DNA of 64,000 nucleotides from Nepenthes gracilis (taxonomy: Eukaryota > Streptophyta > Magnoliopsida > Caryophyllales > Nepenthaceae), in the NCBI GenBank assembly GCA_033239525.1, contig BSYO01000019.1:3539087-3603086 (forward strand), in the 5' to 3' direction. Below, piece after piece: positions 45,860 to 58,327 of this stretch. Positions within the stretch are counted from its first letter, which is position 1. Every line of letters starts with the position of its first letter. The notes under the pieces were generated by a model. It made no database searches and had not been told where the DNA came from. It worked only from the letters and a program-made list of their open reading frames with translations. The position numbers and the translations under genes were made by a program.

Positions 45860-48112
45860 TTTGACTTTTGAGTGTTTAGATTTATGATACTGGACATTTT
45901 GATGATTTTATATATTTAAATTATTTAATATTTAAATTTATTAGAGACATTTGTCTAGTTGGCATATTCCGTGACTATATGTATTATTATATCAATGTCG
46001 GGTTGTGGGTTGTCAGGTTAAAGTCCGTTCTGTCCGTTCCGTACTCTAGTCACTCGAGCCATCCGAAGCTCCCGCGCCCGCCTGGCGCTCGCTAACAGCT
46101 CAAGCCGAAAAACCAGAATGCACCCGGCTCGCCTGGCGCTCGATACCCGCTGGAGCCGAAAATTCAGAATGGTGCCCGCTCGCTGCTCGCCTTCTGGCCA
46201 CTCGAGCGGACTCAAGGTTTCTCACGAAACCCTCCATGTGCCCTCCTTCTCCCAGATTCAAGCTTTCGGAACCCCTTCCTTCACTTTCTCTCTTTTCTCT
46301 TCTTCCTCCTTTGCCTCTTTATCTCCTCTCTACAAATTCGCACAAAAATGGTGGAAAAATGAAAGGTATGGGGCTTTAACCATTCCGGGGATCGAGGATC
46401 TCTCGAGCATCTGTGATCTGGAACACGATGCTCGAGCTTGCATCAAGCATCCATTGGGCACAGGGGTTCTAAAAAATATGCCTCAAGCAAGGCTCTGGTG
46501 CTGATCGGGTGTGTGGGTTTTGGAAAATCCGCCTACTTTGTGCCTTGGGCATTTCTTAGGCCTGTACCAGGCCAAGTCATCCGAGCCCAATTTCGAACCT
46601 TTTAACTCAAATTTTCACATCCATTATTCTTAATATCACTTATATTGATTTAATGAATCACGATTTACGGAATCTGAAAACTTGAACCGTATATTTGATA
46701 TTTGAAAATTTGACATACATTGAATTTCATATATATATATATATATGTATTTGTTTTTACTCATTCGTTTGGGATTTATTGGACTTGTATTTGCTACTAT
46801 ATATTTATTAAAACTTGTTAAATTTTAGGCTTATGATTTTGTCTATATTTCTTACTTTTTTAGATTACAGTGCTTGAAAAATTATAGAATTTGAATGAAA
46901 GGTACCTAAAGGTGTAGGTTATTGTATCTTTGTATTTGGCTTTTGTGTTGGTTTTGTATTTGGTTGTTTTTGGATTTATATTGGAGATTTATCCTATGTT
47001 CGATTATTATGGTTTGTTGATATTGTGAAATTATTGTATATATCAGTGTTGTTTAGGTATGATATTGTGATTGTTAGGTATTTGTTTGATAATTTTTCTT
47101 ACGAATTTATTTATGTTTTAACCATATTTTTATTATATAATTTGGAGATCAGGTAGGGTTGGTTCGATCAAATTCTATATCTTTTGTGATTTGTGGATTT
47201 TCATTGTTTTAGATAATTGGGTTTGTTTGTGTCCAACTTGGCTTGGGGCCTTAGTCAGATCTTATTGTATTTCAAATAAAAAAAGAAACCAAATTTTAAA
47301 ATGTGACATTGATATTCATCTTTTGTTGGTAAGATCATTTTTTATCTTTGAACCTTTATACATGGGTATGATTTTCATATAATTCATACTTTCATATGAT
47401 TTTAGCATAATTTTTTATTTATATGGTTTTGAGTATGTTTGATTATTCGTATACAAATTTTACATGTTTTACCAAAATTTGATATTATCAATATTTTAGA
47501 ATTTTGATCATAATATCATTCATAGTATTTCTCGCTTGATATATCTACATATGAAATTATATATACTTTGTTGATTGTTATAATCATTCTCAACCCTATT
47601 TTGCTAACATTTTAAAATAGTTGGCCTGGATTTAACTTACAGGAGCTTCAAATGGGAAAAAATGCATTTTAGGATAATAGTTTTAGGATATTTAGAATTT
47701 CATAATGTAATTTTAATATTTAGTGATGGATAATTTTTGTCTAAGTTTTATATTTTTGTGTATATGGTCATCAACTGAAAATATTGTTAAATTCAGGATA
47801 ATATTCAAGTTAGTATCAAATGCTTTAATTTTGGAATTAGTTATCCATACCATACTGGTTGGTTTGACTCGTACATTTGTAGTTTTGGAGTTACTTTTTA
47901 GTATAATTTTTAAATCCTAAGATTGGTCAAAATATTATTATCCGAACCACTTAGTAGCATTTGATATAAGTTCATATCATGATTTTCAATTTGGGTTTAA
48001 GTTAATTATTTAAGCAATCTAATTAATGGGTCTTAATTAAAAGTCTAATTTAAGTGAATTCAATTTATGGAATAAATTAAATTAGATTTTTTGGATCGGG
48101 GATGTGATTTCT
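45860..48112 (+). mobile_element. Family A-like LTR copy A6, plus strand
   Basis: The GC-rich pyrimidine/purine centre (46010-46560) and the 3' end 'ttggatcggggatgtga' near 48112 match the family layout (A7 ends 'gggatgtgaca'). The 5' end is unclear. The open frame at about 46118-46504 lies in the low-complexity centre and is not supported as a gene. Confidence 0.4.
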
Positions 48113-48302
48113 CACATAAATGGCAAAATTATCCATTTTAATTGTATATATAAAGAAGCGATTTTTTTGATTATGTGAAATGCTGATTTCATTTTTTCTG
48201 CATTTTTTTTAGACAAAATGAAAATTTCATAACTTTTTTCTTCTTCATCCTCGCCATTTTCTGATTTTCAAAAGGCTTTTCCCTTTATATTACAATAACA
48301 AC

Positions 48303-49230
48303 TACACATACAATTTTTTGGAACTCCCAAAAGGATTGAGAGAGAACAGTAAAGGAAGAAAAAAACTAATTCAATATTTTTTTAATATAAGAAAACTAAG
48401 TATGTTTTTGGGTATATTTGATGTTCAAATTCTATATTTTGTTTTATGAACATGATAATTCCACTATTTTTAGCATGATTTATTCTTATAAAATTTTATT
48501 AAAAAATCTTAAATAAATATCTAAATCCACCTTTTATAATTGTTTATAATGTTCATGACTTATAATTCCATAATATTCAAAGTCTTCTCCATAATTCATC
48601 GAATAAAATCCTTATGTCATATACTTATTAATATTAAATTTTATTAGCTATTAAAAATATGATAATTAAAATATATTTTGTAATTGATTATTGTCATAAA
48701 ATCACACTACTTCATCTATTGACAAAAGGAAGGGGCACTCTATCACCCTAACGCCATTAAATTTAGAAATTCAATGGTCTATATGTTAAGATAATAAATA
48801 AACATATATTGTTTTATATAAGATTAAAATATCAAAATATTATATTAAAAAAATATATTATATTAATACTTATTAATGTTAAATTTTATTAGTTATTAAA
48901 AATATAATAATTAAAATATATTTTGTAATTGATTATTGTTATAAAATCACACTACTTCATCTATTGACAAAAGGAAGGGGCACTCTATCACCCTAACGCC
49001 ATTAAATGTAGAAATTCAATGGCCTATATGTTAAGATAATAAATAAATACATATATTATTTTATATAAGATTAAAATATCAAAATATTATATTATAAAAA
49101 AATAATTAAAAAAAAAAAGTCATTCACCCTATCATCCATAGCAAATGAAGAGTCTTGATTAAATGTGAATTGAATGTGAACTGAAAGACAATTTGTATTT
49201 AAATTGTCTATTGTAATTTAAATTTTTATT
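48303..49230 (-). repeat. Dispersed repeat block G, copy 2, internally duplicated
   Basis: The reverse complement matches 3030-3768 from 'tatgtgtagtt' on. Within it a ~243-bp segment is tandemly duplicated (48621-48862 and 48863-49110), each unit holding 'aaggaaggggcactctatca'. The two units are about 95% alike, so the duplication is recent. LTR A7 begins just beyond the right edge. Confidence 0.75.
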
Positions 49231-49243
49231 AAATTGAATTATT

Positions 49244-52200
49244 TGTAATACTTGGATTTCATTTGATTTATTTTGGTATAATATATTATTTTGGGCATAT
49301 TAGATATATCAAAAATAATTATATATTGTAAAAATTTGAAGGAATTCGAAGCAGTAGGATGGTCCCTGAGGCGCACCTACCTTTGCATTTGAGTATAGAA
49401 TGCCATGAGTTGGTGCCTGAGGCAGTGTTCGAGTGCCGAATACCTTAGGGTTGGTGCTTGACGCGTGCATAAGTGACGCTCGAGGCATGTATGAGTGGCT
49501 CTCAATTGCTGATTTAGGTATATAAGCACTACAGCTCCATTGTTTGTTATTTCACGTGGGAGAAGGGAGAGAGAAGAGAAAGGAAAGACCAGAAGAATAA
49601 GAGATGAAGAAGGAAAAGGATAGATTTGAGTATCCTTTTTGTCGATGAAGAAGAAAATAGGAGGTTGAGACATGTATTATTATACCTTATACTTGGTCTA
49701 TTTTCATATCTGATAAGTTTTGCTTTTGTTTTAGATATTTAATGTTCATGTATGCCATTTTTATTTAGCTTATTTATTTTCTTCATGCATGCATATTATT
49801 TTTACTAATCATTTGAGGATTTTGTTTAGAATTTGTAAATATTTGAGGCATTTTTGTATTTTATGAAAAAATAAATAAATATTTCAGATAATATATTTGT
49901 GTATCTGTAAGGTTCGAATTTTGAATTTGATAAGCCATAATTAACTAAATTAATATAATCAAAATTGAGGTCTTGTATGTGAAAAAGTGCGGGAACCGTC
50001 AGTTTGGGATTGGGTTTGATCCGCACTTGAGGTGAGCCCAGAGCGCACTGGAGCGTGATTTCTAGTGGGGCAGCGCCTGAAGCACGCCTGAGCCGAACTC
50101 GAGTTTCTATTCCAGTAAGCTCCCGCGCGAAGCATGCTCAAGCCATGCTCGAGCACACTTTCTAGGATGCTCGCGCCTAAGTGGTGCTTGACCACCATTC
50201 GAGCACTAGAGTATTTAAAGGCTCATACCTCTTCTTTTTCCTCCATTTTTGTGCGATTTGAGAGAGGAGGGAGGGAGAGGGGAAAGAGGAAGGGAAGAGA
50301 AGAGAGAAAATGTGAAGGAAGAGGCTCCAAAAACTTAAATCCGGACTATTTGAGTAAGAAAACTTGTAAATTAGATCGAGACAAGTACACTCTAAGCTTC
50401 CTTTTTTGATTTTGTTTATTCCCGTTCATCTTGAGTATTATCACTCTAATACTCATCATAGTTAAGAGTTTGAAGTAAAAATATAAAAAAAATGTAGATA
50501 TTTATTGATTTACTATGCTTTTATAGCAAGATTTGTCAAAAACTCCCGTTTAGTTATTTGTATCTCAAATATGTATATTAAAAAAATTTTCTCTCCATAT
50601 TTAAAGGCCTAAAAAATAATTTTTACATATTTATGCTTCAACTTTATAAATTTTAAATTGTTCTATGTTATTTTTATATGCTTAAAATATATTGTATATT
50701 TAATTTTATACAGTATACCCCTCACTATACTGAAGCTTTTTGATATTTTGCCTTATTTGTATCATTGATAAATTTTCATGACAAAAAATATGCCATGATA
50801 AAATGTGTAAGTTTTATAAAAAAGAACTATTGGGAAGATTCTGTAATTATGTTACGAACTTATGAACTGTTCTCTAAAAGGGTGAGAACAAAGAATATAT
50901 AAAGTCATGTGTAAAATTTTCTAAGAAGTTAAGAAACTGAACTAATGAATGTTCAACATATGGTATATTTCGGCATGCCTTAATATATTATAGTGGAAGA
51001 TCATTCTCTGCTAAGAGCAGCTTGTGGTTTATGGCCCTGTCTATAAGGTATATAAATGTAGACTACCCACCTTTGGGTCAAGAATATGAGGAGAAAGTTT
51101 TAAATTGTGTAGAAGCAAATATAATCTAGGTTTCGATCAACTATTCCTTTAGTTAGTAAGGCTTATTTGTAAAGAATTAATTTCTTCAATAAAAATTTAT
51201 TCCGATAATTTTGATTCGAGTTCAAAATTTTAAATTTTAACCACGATGCGTTGTCATTTTAGAAGATTAATTGTTAAACTCGGTTTGTAACCGAGTAAGT
51301 TTTGATTGATCAAATTAGTATTCTGGTGGACCAGAAACCTGCTTAGAAGCTATCGAGATTTCCAAACAACAACCTAACTAAAATTTATGATCAAAATTAA
51401 TATTTAGAAGGATCAAAAGCTACTAAATAAAATTTTATGCACTTAAATAAATTTTTTAAAAAAGTATAAATTAAGGGGCTAACTAATACCATAATAAATT
51501 AAGTTAATTTTAATTCACCATTAATAATTAAATTTTAATTTGATTTGAGATATACATGTCACCTCCTCATGATCTAACACTCTATAAAAATTTGGAACGA
51601 AAAGAAGGAAAGGAAGGAGAAGGAGGAGCCATGGCTCACCCCTCTCACAAACACACACACGTGCACATGTAATAAAAAAGGAAAAATAATTTTGTATGAA
51701 TAAATTAGTGGGACACTTGGCACTCTAGGAGGCTTAATATGTATCCAAATAACCACCAATAGAGTTCCAATAAGTGGCTTAATGAGGGACGAATGACTTA
51801 CCTCCATGCAAGTGGTGAGTCATCCTTGGGAAAAAGGGAAAAACCGGTCCATGAACAAGCTAATTGAATAAGTTGGATAAGAAAATTAAAATGGAACCTA
51901 ACCGGTTGGCAAACCTATAAAATTAGGAAGTTAATAGATTGAAAGTTACTTAATATGTCATCTAAAAATTTAAATCTAGCACATGTTAAACTTTATATGA
52001 ATTTATTTTTATGCTATGCAGTGATATGATTTTATTATAGAAATATACGATATACTTTATCGTAATTTCATTACAAATATATATGATATGTTTATGCACG
52101 AATAGAAGCCAATATGATACTAAGAAAATATAAATTTTCTCTAAAATGAGAAAATTAAGAAAAAGAAGTAAGATCATGAATAAGGGTTTCTACTATAAAA

Positions 52201-53605
52201 TTTTAAGAAGTACGAAAAATGAACTAAAGATTTTTATTTCAATGGATAATATTCTCGGGCATACCTCAAGATATTATAGTATAGATCATTGTCTGAATAA
52301 GTATCACTTTGTCATTTTAGTCTCGTCTATCGGGAAACAATATGTAGTACTATTCTATCTTCGGGATGTAAATAAGGAAGATAAAGCCTTTGATTTGTAT
52401 GGATTGAATATAATCCATCCTATCTTGGGTATATAAATAAGAAAAAAGTATCATTGTGTTGTGCGATTTTGACCTTTTGATTGTGTGGACCAGTACAATC
52501 TAGATATTGATCGAACACTTCATTAGTTGGTAAGGCCCACTAGCCCTAATTCCTCAAATTAAGAAAGGTAAGAATATGATAACAAGTAAAAAGGATTTTA
52601 TACAAGAATAAGAAAGTAAATTGATCATGAAAGTCTTCTAAAAGTATATATGTATTTTTACATGTATCACAACTCCTATTCCTCTATATGATGTATTTTG
52701 AATAAAATATACATGTCCTTGACTATTATGTTCTTACTGTATATTTGGCTCATTCTCTTATTGCTTTCTTTCCCTTCAAATGTTTTACAGGAGTTCAAAC
52801 CTGGTAAACAAAAATAAAGAAGAACCATTAAATATGCGGCAATCAGTAATGATGTAACTAATTTAGTTTAAATAATGATGTAAGAACTTGTAAATTTATA
52901 AGCATCCCCGAATTATAAATTTTAGTATTTTTAGTTTAGAAATATATTTACAAATTTCTTATGGTTATTTTATAAGTTTCAGTATAATTTTTATAAGATG
53001 AGTTTGAGATTTTAGTTCGCATATTTCCTTATTATAAGTTGATATTATATTATTGTTGAATGAATATTAGAGCAATCGATGATTGGCATTGTATTTTTGG
53101 ATCCTGTGTATTATCATTTGTTATGATTTACAATTATTAATAAAAGTATACGCTCCCTATGATTAAAATAGATATAAGAATGCAGGACATGGCAGTTTAT
53201 TTTTATTTCGATTAATTGGTTCTATATCAACTTAGTTATTCTGTTATTCCTATGGATAATTTAGCTTGATTTTGATTTTTCATATATGGTCACTTGGTTA
53301 CTCTGAACTTTGTATGGATGTATCTTCTTATGCGTGTATTGACATCATATTATGGTCAGTATTCAAAGCTACTTTTGATGTAGTATTTTTGGGTCCTATA
53401 ATTTTGGCTAGTTATTATATTTTTTGATCAGTTGTTTATATCGACTTACAATTTACGTCAAAGGTCAATTTGGAATAATTAGTAGCTGGTGACAACTTTA
53501 TTTATAGTCTTAAGTTTTAAAAATGGATCAACTTAATAAAATGAATAATTAGGATAAGATCGATTAATTCAATTAATTGTTTGGGTTCGATATAGGGATG
53601 TGACA
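49244..53605 (+). mobile_element. Family A LTR copy A7, plus strand, split by copy A8
   Basis: Starts TGTAATACTTGGATTTC and ends GGGATGTGACA near 53605. The first ~660 bp carry the GC-rich and purine-rich LTR centre. Copy A8 then interrupts, and the body resumes at about 51960 with the 'tagttggtaaggcccactagccct' landmark near 52520. With A8 removed its length is near the 2.3-2.5 kb of the family. 51563-51960 is unassigned. Confidence 0.5.
49906..51562 (+). mobile_element. Family A LTR copy A8, nested inside A7
   Basis: Starts TGTAAGGTTCGAATTTTG, close to the start of A2, and carries a complete set of landmarks: purine tract at 50260-50330, 'atgccttaatatattatag' near 50975 and 'tagttagtaaggctt' near 51160. 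The end is placed near 'atacatgtca' at 51562. A second set of the same landmarks farther right (52255-52575) shows that two LTR bodies are present. Confidence 0.45.
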
Positions 53606-55627
53606 ACAAATCCTCAAGATTCTTTTGAAATCATCAAGATTGACACGATCATCAAGCAGTTCTTTAATTCTTGGAAGCTTTTTTCATATTTGTTTGTCCA
53701 AATAAACTCCACCTTTTGAGTTAAACAAGTCAATAGTATAGCAATTTTTTAAAAAACTTTCACAAACCTTCGATAATAACCTACAATACTAAGAAAAATC
53801 TAAAATTTTGATACCATCATTGGTTAGCTCTCAAAAAAATTGGGATCAACCAAAATACTTCCTTTTGATGTTATGTGCCCCTAAGATATCATTTTCTCAA
53901 GCCATATTTTGTACTTATTCAACTTCGCATATAACCTATTTTCCCAAGGGGTCTATAAAGCAATGCTTAAATGCATCTCATACTCTTCACGGCTTTCAAA
54001 TATATCATGATTTCATCAATAAATGCAATAACAAACTTATTGAGGTAGGGTTGGAACACCCAATTCATCGAATCGATGAAAGTTGTAGGGGTATTAGTTA
54101 ACCTAAAAGGCATATCTATCTTTGAAAACACCTATACTCCTTACAATTGATCAAATAAATCGTCAATCCTTGATAATAAGTACTTACTCTTGATTGTTAC
54201 CTTATTTAACTTTTGATAATCTAAGCACAGTTGGCTAGATCCATCCTTCTTCATGAGTAATGCTGGTGCTCCATATAGCGATACATTTGGCCTGATAAAG
54301 TCTTTACATAACAATTCTTGTAATTACTTCTTTAACTCTCTCAACTTTAATGGGGCCATTCTATATAGGGCTTATCATGCTATTGTTGCTCCTGCCATAA
54401 TCTCTATCTCAAATTCAGTCTCCTAATTTAGCAAACCGAGAAGATCCTTTAGGAAAATATCTTCAAACTCACACACCACATGTTTCTCTTTGGTTGAAAT
54501 ATTGTGGCTCCTAACAATGGTTACATGAGCCAAATAAAATTGGCACTCATTTCTCATCAAATAACGTGCATACAAAGTTAAAATCTTGTAAGTGGATTGC
54601 TTTTGTATCATTCTTTGGAAATAGAATGGTTAATAACCTGAAATCGAAAAATACACACTCTTATGAAAACAATTTACACTTGTATGATAGTTTACTAATC
54701 AATCCATACATAAACTTATATCAAAATCATGCATGTCTAATAAGACCAAATCTATGATCAACTCTAACCCATTCATCCAAACAATATACTTTGGGTATAT
54801 AATATCATTCACTAAGGATGGCTTTGTAGATGTTGACACCACTAACCAAAAATTCATGATTCTTGGAGGTGACAACAAATGACAAATAAATTTGAAGATA
54901 CAAATCAATGTGTTGATCCAAAATCTAACAAAACATGTACGGATTTTTCAACAATTGTAAATTTACCTTTAAATTACCATTGGAGACGCATCCGTATATT
55001 GAGCCGTCACTGTAAAAGCTCTTCCTGAAACACTTATCTTCCTCACAATTTGACTCAAGAGGTGAGGACAATCCTTAATCATGTGATTAGATTAGCCACA
55101 ATTGAAGCATGTCTCCTATAACTTATAGCAGGGCCTCTCTCCGTGCACATTTTCATAATGAGGATACACGGGCTTTGACTGTTGAGGGCTCGGTGTACCC
55201 TAGAGATTAGCTCATTTCTTCCCTTTACCCATTGACTTGGTCCTCTTGTAGGATATTTCCAATTCAAAACTCTGGCCTCTATAGCTCATGGTTTTCTTCT
55301 TAAAAACTTTCTCCCTCTCCAATACTTGCTCAAACAAGAGAGCTCAATCCAATATCTCTCCATAGATCCTCAATGTCAATGTCATTTGTTGTTTATGAAT
55401 GGTGCCATTTAGTTCTTGTAGAAATTTCCTTTCCCCTCTAACCTCATTAAGGGTGATGCAGGGAGTATAGCGAGATAGTTCTATAAATGTAAATTTAATG
55501 TCATACTCTGTCACGATCTTGTTTCCTTGCACCAGATAGGCAAATTCATCTTCTTTCTACTCCCTTAAACTCGTAGGGAGGAAATTCTTTGTGAACGCTT
55601 CTACAAATATGTCTCAAAAAATCTTCT
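53606..55627 (-). pseudogene. Element F gag C-terminus, protease, RT and start of RNase H
   Basis: Reading leftwards: gag (55560-55340) with 'TEYDIKFTFIELSRYTP'; a CCHC knuckle near 55110-55070, interrupted by a stop between its first Cys pair and the His; protease region 54908-54699 with 'ELIIDLVLLDMHDFDISL'; RT from about 54360 with '[19 protein letters not shown]', then an internal deletion, then 'FIDEIM' in place of the YVDD/FIDD catalytic motif; and 'VGYYRRFVKVF' near 53770. Stops and shifts are frequent. Confidence 0.8.
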
Positions 55628-57692
55628 TGTGACGTACTGTATTTCTAACTGAAAATTCGACAGAATTTTGGCTATAATACTGCCATGGGCCAAATACAAA
55701 ACTTGTATATTAACCGTGTATAACAAATATACAACCACTAGGTACTAATACAAACCATAATTACCCATGGAAGTAGATACATCCATCAACACAACGAAAA
55801 GTGCACTACAGTACACATCATCATCACACACATATATTGGTATATAATTTCATCTCAAAATATACAAAATAATCAATGAGGAAGGTGCAAAATCACTAAA
55901 CTAAGTCCACAAAACTTTTCCTCATATATCTACAGTCTAACCAACTCCTAAGCTCTACTCTGCCTTGTTAGGCAGAGGCTCGTGTTCATCTGAATGAAGA
56001 AAAAGTAGTAAGGATGAGCCAAATGCTTAACAATTAGAATATAATCAAGGATAATATATCGTATATTAAAATGGAATAGGGAAGCAAAGAGGAGCATGAT
56101 ATACGATGCATAGCATTAAATATGAGCAAATACATTTTTGGAATATAAATAACTTCCCATATTTTATCTTTATTCTATGAAGGTTCCAAAAATATGTATA
56201 AATTTCTTAATCTTTGCGGACCAGGGCTAGCAGGCCTTACCAGCTAACGGTACGAGAGAACAAGAAAAGGAATGTTTATTTTTACACATTCTAAAGCACA
56301 TAACCATACAATTCAATACCCCATGATGAGCAATATACCTTTAACCTAATATACGGGGCAATATCACATATGCCACCATGTCCCCCATAGCCTAGAGGCA
56401 GTCATCGTTCTTCCATAATAATATCCTAAGGCATGCCAAGGAATATCATCTGCTATAAGACACGACCAGGATAATCCTTGAGTTTTCACTGTAATATCAA
56501 TGACATGTCACAGGATACTATCATCTGAAATATAAATCTGTAGTCTAGGTTTCACCATTTCTTATTCTTCGAGGGAAAGTCCACCAAACTTTTTTAACAA
56601 AGTTCTCACACTAAGAGAACGAATAATAAACATATCAAATTATAGCATTCCGTTCATATACTTACATAATTTTCATATTTCTTATGAGTTTAAATCTTCA
56701 TATGACTTAATTTATATGTATGAATATCATAAAGCATGAAAAAAATGGAAATTCTTACCACATCAGGACAAATATAATTTTAGAGTTTTCGAATAATAAA
56801 TTCCTTCACAATTACATGCAACACAATTTTTGGAGCATATACAAGATAATATATTTAACGTACATGCGACAATATCACATTTACGTCGGATAATATTTCA
56901 TAATATAAAAAATTGACATATATGAAATATATGTGCGTAAAATTCCAAATTTACGGAGTACCCGCATCTATAAAGTTAGGATTACGAATATTTAAAGCCA
57001 AATCATGCATAAATTTACAATAAATTCGGGTAAAACCAAAAGGGATGCTGGTTAGGGTTTTGGAGAATGTAATTTGATATAAAACTACCAAATTAGATTT
57101 CCAAAAAATAAATTAATATATACATTAATATATATAAGGTATGGGTAATGATATTCTAGAGTAAATTTATGTAAAAGCCTCAATTAATTTGGGTGAACAG
57201 TGCCGAGCACGAGTTAGGGTCCCGTATGTAAAAACCGGACAAAACCTTGGAAAACCGGGCACCCAATCGGTGAATAACTATATTCAATACATGTGTATTC
57301 ATTATGTAAAGTCAAATCATATATAAAACTCAAAATGGTCGATTAAACGAGGTCTGGGAGTGGGTTCAGGTTTGGGATGCACAAAACCACGCGAAAATGA
57401 TGTATCAGATAACAAATTGATAAATCCTCATATCCAAGTCGTGGGTTTTACAAAATATGTTCATCAGTTGGGTATTGGAGAATAATACTCAATGGGATCG
57501 AACAAAAATTAAAAAGAGAGAATGAAAAGTGTATGAGTGCACTTATTTCGACCTAATCAATCACTTCTCCAACTAATTCGAAGTCAAAATCGGATTCAGG
57601 GACGTCGGTTTTCTCTTTCTTTCTCTACCCCTTCGGCCCTCTCTATCTTATTTTCTTCTTTCGCTTCTTCTTCCTGAACCCTCTCTGCTTCG

Positions 57693-57733
<41 letters not shown>

Positions 57734-57926
57734 GTATATCCCTTTTCTTTTATTTTAAATCTCCAAATCAATACTCGGGCAACAGTATGGGCGCACTTCG
57801 GATGCCAACCCAACTAATCCAAACATCCTTTAAAATTTTATAATATTTAATTATTTTTGTTACACTCAAATTACTCAAAATAATAAATAATTTTTATTAA
57901 ATCGAATAAAAATTTGAGATATTATA
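55628..57926 (-). mobile_element. Solo LTR A9 inserted in the gag gene of element F
   Basis: The element spans 2,299 bp, from TGTGACGTACTG on the left to ATTATA on the right (a mutated ATTACA). It is flanked by CTTCT and CTTCC, a 5-bp duplication with one mismatch. Removing it joins the two gag pieces at a Trp-Glu-Asp reading typical of that gag position, which independently supports the boundaries. A (TTA)n microsatellite lies at 57696-57729. Confidence 0.75.
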
Positions 57927-58177
57927 CTTCCCATTTTTTAGCCCAAAATCCTCTTCTTCATGGACCACTGATTGTAACCACTCCTTTTGGCTTGTTAGTG
58001 GCAAATAGAACTTCCTTCTCCTCAAGACAATAAATTACTTTCAAAACCTTCTCAATCTGACTGATTCAGATTTCTTTGCGGGATCGAGATCTCCCATAAA
58101 TTTAGTACCCTTTCATTTGTAAAATGATCATATGCCATTGTGGCCACTATTGGATTTACTACTTTTGTTCTAGACAT
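57927..58177 (-). pseudogene. Element F gag, N-terminal part
   Basis: An ATG at 58177-58175 opens a frame beginning MSRTKVVNPIVATMAYDHF. After a shift, 'IEKVLKVIYCLEEKEVLFAT' matches the conserved 'IEK.L.V......KV.FAT' core of Ty3/gypsy gag. It ends at the insertion point of solo LTR A9, and the reading continues on the far side at 55627. Confidence 0.7.
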
Positions 58178-58327
58178 GATGGCGAGTTATTCCTCCTCTT
58201 AGTCGAGATAAAAACTTGGTTCACATTCTAATTAATATATTTCAATCCTATTATAAGACAATTAACAAAATTAAATCTTCAAATTAAATAAGATACTTTT
58301 CTTATGATTTATTAGATATCATAAAAC

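Noticed and set aside
46118..46504. A 128-residue plus-strand frame
   Set aside because: It lies in the GC/pyrimidine-rich centre of a family A-like LTR and its translation matches no family.
53808..54101. A 97-residue plus-strand frame
   Set aside because: It is the shadow of the minus-strand reverse transcriptase remnant of element F.
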